Part shown: positions 59,747-64,000 of the stretch, one piece after another
Layout of the letters: each line of letters opens with the position of its first letter
Numbering within the stretch: position 1 is the first letter of the stretch
Assembly (NCBI GenBank): GCA_027366585.1
Contig: DAHXNF010000010.1
Coordinates: forward strand, 62,001 to 126,000
Length of the DNA stretch: 64,000 nt
From: Thermoplasmatales archaeon
GTDB lineage: Archaea; Thermoplasmatota; Thermoplasmata; Thermoplasmatales; Thermoplasmataceae
Direction of reading: 5' to 3'
Notes under the pieces: generated by a model
What the model was told of the DNA's origin: nothing
Database searches by the model: none
What the model saw: the letters and a program-made list of their open reading frames with translations, nothing else
Program-made: the position numbers and the translations under genes

Positions 59747-61669
59747 TTATTTCTCTTCTTCCTGCAACGTGTATTTTCTCTCGGTTCCGAATGGGCGGAA
59801 CTGCCTTCCGTTACCGCGATAGAACTTGGAGAAGAATTCCACATAAAGGAGCCTTGCACCCTGAATGCCAGGCTCGAAAATCGCTATTGCCAGGTTAAAT
59901 ATCTGTCCCAGGACCAGGACTACTCCTCCCAGCAGGATGAAAACAGGTCCCTTGTGCAGGTTGGAGAGGAAAATGTCGTCCACCACGAATGCAAGGATCA
60001 CCGAAGCAAGCAGGATTCCCACTATTCTTGTATAAGAAAGAATATGCGATATGAGGGAAGGGACCTCTATCATTCCCCTGCCCCTCTCAAAGACAATCAC
60101 GATAATTAATCCGAGGATAGCAAGGTAGACAGGAAGAGCAGTAAGAGGACCCGTGATGGGATCGAGGGAGATTGAGACCTTATGCAGGAAGTTAAGACCG
60201 GTAATGGCAACCCCCCACGCGAGTATGAGCCAGCCCACTGAGCTGATCGCCTTGTGGTTTTCGCCATGCGCAATGTTGTTGAGTACGCCAAGTATGAACC
60301 CGAAGGATACCATTGCAAGGCCGATATATCCTGACAAGAGTAGCAGCTTCGCAATACCGTAAGATGTGATCGGATCGAGAATTGTGAAGGGAAGCAATTT
60401 AAAGCCGAAGAAGTTATTGAATATTACTCCCGCAATAATGGCAATTATGGAGGATGGTATCAATACCTTCCCGAGTACAAGAAGAGGACCCTTTCCAAGG
60501 ATCTGGACAGCGAATGCTGAGATTTTTTTCGGCATAATGGAGAATGTCCCCGGATGTGTTATCTTCCTCACCATCCATATAGAGAACAGGAGGATTACCA
60601 GGCCATAGCCAATATCACCAACCATCAGGCCGAAGAAGAAAGGGAATATAATCGCAAATATTAGTGTGGGATCGAATTCACTCTCCACCGGCAGGGAATA
60701 GAAACGTATGAAGAACTCAAAGACCCGGATATGCTTCCAGTTGGCGAATGCTGTGGGTGGTTCCTCGCTTGTTTTTACCCTGCTGACAAGACAGGATCCT
60801 GCGGTGCGCTTTTCCAGCGCTTTCGTTAATTTTTCCACTTCTCGGACCTTTACCCAGCCTTCCATTGCAAATGCTTCTGAAGTGGACAATGCCCTTTGCG
60901 CAGCCTCCAGTTTACTTACTTCTATGCGAAGCTGCTCTTCCAGCGTAGCAATTTCCCCGTAATACTTCCTGGAGAGTTCTTGGTAATCCTCGTTTACCAT
61001 GGAAAGAGCTTTTTCCATGTTCTTCAGGTTGGCAACGAGATCCTCATAATAATCGGCCGGTTTCCCCTTGAGCTCAGGTATGTGCAATAACGAATATCCC
61101 AGCTCGTTGGCGACTTTTGCCAAGTCCGTTTCAGCAAGCACAGGAATAGTGACTACATACTGACCATTTGGTGTAGGTACAACAGATGGTGAGGATGGGA
61201 TCCGCCTAAGAGCATCAGGATCGACGTTCTGCATCGGGCTTGTGACAATGTATGACTTGGTGAATGAAGTATTGAAAATTGAAAGATCGACGTCCATCCC
61301 GATGAGAGGCTGCGTCGTCTCCATTCGGTTCCGGATGTCCTTTATGTCGGTGCTGATGTCAGCCTCCTTTTCTTTGAGGATCCTGAGGCGATCAGTGAGA
61401 TCTATGGACCTGGCCTCTTCCAGAGCATCTTTGAGCGAGGTGAATTTCTTCCTGCTCTGAACAGGTTGCTTTGGAAGAATTCCCATGTATGACTTAAGCC
61501 TCTGCAACTCGGCGTTTGCAACCTCGATTTCTGAAGCAAGATCGGATGCCTTCATGTACTGGAGCAGGTCCGGTGACACCGGCTCAAGCTGCATGACCCT
61601 CAAGTCATGGAGGATTGTAACTACCCGATCCCTGTACCTGATCAGGGAGATTATGCGTATCTTTTCCAT
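59747..61669 (-). CDS. atpI: A/V-type ATP synthase subunit I (a)
   Basis: N-terminal coiled-coil, then FGLMVGDIGYGL and C-terminal TM region of V-ATPase subunit a/I. Confidence 0.93.
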   Translation of the reverse strand: MEKIRIISLIRYRDRVVTILHDLRVMQLEPVSPDLLQYMKASDLASEIEVANAELQRLKSYMGILPKQPVQSRKKFTSLKDALEEARSIDLTDRLRILKEKEADISTDIKDIRNRMETTQPLIGMDVDLSIFNTSFTKSYIVTSPMQNVDPDALRRIPSSPSVVPTPNGQYVVTIPVLAETDLAKVANELGYSLLHIPELKGKPADYYEDLVANLKNMEKALSMVNEDYQELSRKYYGEIATLEEQLRIEVSKLEAAQRALSTSEAFAMEGWVKVREVEKLTKALEKRTAGSCLVSRVKTSEEPPTAFANWKHIRVFEFFIRFYSLPVESEFDPTLIFAIIFPFFFGLMVGDIGYGLVILLFSIWMVRKITHPGTFSIMPKKISAFAVQILGKGPLLVLGKVLIPSSIIAIIAGVIFNNFFGFKLLPFTILDPITSYGIAKLLLLSGYIGLAMVSFGFILGVLNNIAHGENHKAISSVGWLILAWGVAITGLNFLHKVSISLDPITGPLTALPVYLAILGLIIVIVFERGRGMIEVPSLISHILSYTRIVGILLASVILAFVVDDIFLSNLHKGPVFILLGGVVLVLGQIFNLAIAIFEPGIQGARLLYVEFFSKFYRGNGRQFRPFGTERKYTLQEEEK

Positions 61670-61693
61670 CTTCTCCGGTCTCAGTGCCGTGGC

Positions 61694-62020
61694 TTACTCC
61701 TCCAGGAACTTTCTTACAATTTCGGACAGAATCTTTGATGCCTCTTTCTTGTCCAGGCTGAGCTTCATTTCTGATGCAAGCTTTCTCGCAGATTTCAGGG
61801 TTTTCTCCTCTTTTTGAAGGAGCTTCATTTCCTCTTCGTCAAGCTTGGCCATGCGCTCCATTTCTAAACGCTGTGATTCAGCTTCGATATCCTGCTGTGA
61901 TTTCTTCAGTAGCTGCTCGTATGCTTCTTTCAGCTTCTTGCTTTCCTCATTGAATTCGGCATTGGCAGCCTCTTCTGCTTCCTTTATTTTCTTGAGTATC
62001 TCTATATCGTCTGGCATCAT
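61694..62020 (-). CDS. A-type ATP synthase peripheral-stalk coiled-coil subunit (H-like)
   Basis: Charged heptad-rich protein between I and D genes; start at ATG 62020 or 62017. Confidence 0.75.
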   Translation of the reverse strand: MMPDDIEILKKIKEAEEAANAEFNEESKKLKEAYEQLLKKSQQDIEAESQRLEMERMAKLDEEEMKLLQKEEKTLKSARKLASEMKLSLDKKEASKILSEIVRKFLEE

Positions 62021-62187
62021 ATCACTCCGGCAAATAGCAGTACCAGTACTGCTCCCGTAACGCCCATGTTGATTGTCCATATTATCGCCCTGGCAAGGCG
62101 GAACTTCCTGACCGCTGGGCTATTCAGGGCCTCCGGACTCAACTTATAATACATCACGCGTTTTCCATTCTTATCGTAAAGCGCCAC
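62017..62187 (-). CDS. 56-aa single-TM protein in the ATPase operon
   Basis: Manual translation from GTG: MALYDKNGKRVMYYKLSPEALNSPAVRKFRLARAIIWTINMGVTGAVLVLLFAGVI*; overlaps D stop (TAGTG) and H start (ATGA-type). Confidence 0.65.
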   Translation of the reverse strand: MALYDKNGKRVMYYKLSPEALNSPAVRKFRLARAIIWTINMGVTGAVLVLLFAGVI

Positions 62188-62849
62188 TAGGCGGCACCTC
62201 CTGGGTTCTGGGAACTCCTGGCCTGAAGGTTTCTCTTCACTGCCTTGAGCATGCTGAACGTTTCTCTCTCCATCTCATCCAGGCGCATCCTGATGTACTT
62301 GGCATTTGCAGCCAGGCCCGGAATCAGTATGTTCTCGATTGCATTGGATCTCCTCTTCGTCCTGTCTATTTCCCTGAGAAGTTTCCTCATTGAATTCTCC
62401 TTCTCGGCAATCTCGAGAAGTGCCTTGAAGATCTTCTCGAATTTCATGATCGAGTCATTTATCACGGTCGGGATCGAAACTGCCCTGTATATCTCTGAGA
62501 GCAGGCTCTCATGGTAGACCACATTCAGGGTTGGGATACGCACGCCCATCACGTTCTTGGTTGCGACGTTCGCATCCGTATCGACGGACATGGATGCAAT
62601 CCTCTCAAGATTCACAAGACCGGAGAGAGCCTCCGCGAGGCGAACCGTGCCAAGTGTTGTCTCCATGTCTGACCTGATGTTCTCCCTCATTCCCTTCACA
62701 GTCCTGCTGATAGCAAAAAACTCCATGACAAGCGAGGTTCTCTTCATCTTGAGCAGATCCAGCCCCTTCTTTGCCAGGCGTATTCTCCTGGTCAAGTTGA
62801 TCAGCTCAATCCTGGTAGGTTTAACCTCGCTCGATGCCATCCAAATCAC
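62187..62849 (-). CDS. atpD: A/V-type ATP synthase subunit D
   Basis: [32 protein letters not shown]..., [14 protein letters not shown]. Confidence 0.94.
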   Translation of the reverse strand: MIWMASSEVKPTRIELINLTRRIRLAKKGLDLLKMKRTSLVMEFFAISRTVKGMRENIRSDMETTLGTVRLAEALSGLVNLERIASMSVDTDANVATKNVMGVRIPTLNVVYHESLLSEIYRAVSIPTVINDSIMKFEKIFKALLEIAEKENSMRKLLREIDRTKRRSNAIENILIPGLAANAKYIRMRLDEMERETFSMLKAVKRNLQARSSQNPGGAA

Positions 62850-63967
62850 TTATTCCATTTGCCGTATTTCGCGACATGATCTTTCTTGACCCTCTTCATC
62901 TCCTGCTCCGGCAGAGCCGAGAGCAGTTCCCAACCAAGATCCAGGGTCTGCTCTATTGTCCTGTCCTCGTTCCTCCCCTGATTGACGAACCTCTTCTCAA
63001 ATGATTCAGCAAACGCAAGGTACATCTTGTCTGTCTTTCCAAGCGCTTCTTCGCCAACTATAGCGCTCAGTGATCTCAGATCCTTTCCAGTTGCATAGGC
63101 AGAGTAGAGCTGGTCGGAAACGCCACGATGATCTTCCCTAGTCCTGCTGGGACCTATTCCCTGATTCATCAACCTTGAAAGCGAAGGCAGGACATCTATT
63201 GGAGGATATATCCCGTTGCGCTGCAGGTCCCTGCTCATTGCGATCTGCCCCTCGGTTATGTATCCCGTCAGATCCGGGATGGGGTGTGTCCTGTCGTCTC
63301 CTGGCATCGTCAATATAGGTATCTGCGTAATTGATCCGTTCCTTCCCTTGATCTTGCCTGCGCGCTCGTATATTGTGCTCAGGTCGGTGTACATGTACCC
63401 CGGGTATCCCCTCCTTCCCGGAACCTCTTCCCTTGCAGAGGATATCTCACGGAGGGCCTCGCAGTAGTTTGTCATGTCAGAAAGGATAACGAGTATATGC
63501 ATCTCCTTCTCATACGCAAGGTACTCGGCGGCAGTAAGTGCAGCTCTAGGAAGGATTATCCTTTCCATAGATGGATCCGATGAAATATTAAGAAAAAGCA
63601 CTGCTCTTGATATTGCACCAGTTTCCGTGAACTGGTTGATGAAATAGTTGGCTTCCTCGCTGGTTATTCCCATGGCTCCGAATACGACGGCAAAGCTCTC
63701 GTCCTTGCCCACTACCTTTGCCTGCTTTGCTATCTGCGCAGCAAGCTCATTGTGCGGGAGTCCAGACGCGGAGAAGAGGGGCAGCTTCTGCCCTCTCACC
63801 AGAGTGTTCATGCCGTCTATAGTGGATATTCCAGTCTGGATAAATTCTGACGGCTCTTCCCTCGAATAAGGGTTGATTGCATTACCAACGATATCGACCT
63901 TTTCTCCTGAGATGGGGGTTCCTCCGTCTATCGGGGAGGCAAAACCATTGAATATCCTGCCGAGCAT
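62846..63967 (-). CDS. atpB: A/V-type ATP synthase subunit B (5' end beyond window)
   Basis: [72 protein letters not shown]; frame probably runs past window edge. Confidence 0.95.
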   Translation of the reverse strand: MLGRIFNGFASPIDGGTPISGEKVDIVGNAINPYSREEPSEFIQTGISTIDGMNTLVRGQKLPLFSASGLPHNELAAQIAKQAKVVGKDESFAVVFGAMGITSEEANYFINQFTETGAISRAVLFLNISSDPSMERIILPRAALTAAEYLAYEKEMHILVILSDMTNYCEALREISSAREEVPGRRGYPGYMYTDLSTIYERAGKIKGRNGSITQIPILTMPGDDRTHPIPDLTGYITEGQIAMSRDLQRNGIYPPIDVLPSLSRLMNQGIGPSRTREDHRGVSDQLYSAYATGKDLRSLSAIVGEEALGKTDKMYLAFAESFEKRFVNQGRNEDRTIEQTLDLGWELLSALPEQEMKRVKKDHVAKYGKWNK

Positions 63968-64000
63968 GTCGTCTGATACCTGGATCCTTGCAGTCGAGCC

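Noticed and set aside
1-64000. CRISPR array, rRNA operon, or intact prophage
   Set aside because: No regularly spaced repeats, rRNA-like sequence or phage structural genes seen on reading.

Overview
The window looks like a chromosomal segment of a Thermoplasmatales-type (acidophilic) archaeon; that placement is inferred from gene content. Core genes: A/V-type ATPase (B, D, H-like and I subunits), succinate dehydrogenase sdhABCD, an ETF-FixX-FixC module, thrS, aIF2-gamma, S6e, a Kae1-Bud32 fusion, archaeal SAM synthetase and one tRNA-Pro(CGG). Accessory material: (1) a copper operon with a TRASH-domain regulator, a 46-aa YHS protein missing from the ORF track, and a CopA ATPase; (2) a decayed island at about 17.9-22.4 kb beside the tRNA, with MFS, coiled-coil and IS630 pseudogenes and a two-domain retropepsin-like protease; (3) an amino-acid catabolism block at 25.6-35.8 kb; (4) an ABC-2 exporter with several sequon-rich membrane-anchored proteins at 41.8-45.5 kb, bordered by a degenerate element whose end resembles an IS605-type tnpB 3' end. 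Small ORFs below the track cut-off were found by direct translation: the 46-aa YHS protein, a 56-aa membrane protein in the ATPase operon, and a 74-codon ORF with an in-frame TGA. Family names come from motif recognition only; no searches were run.
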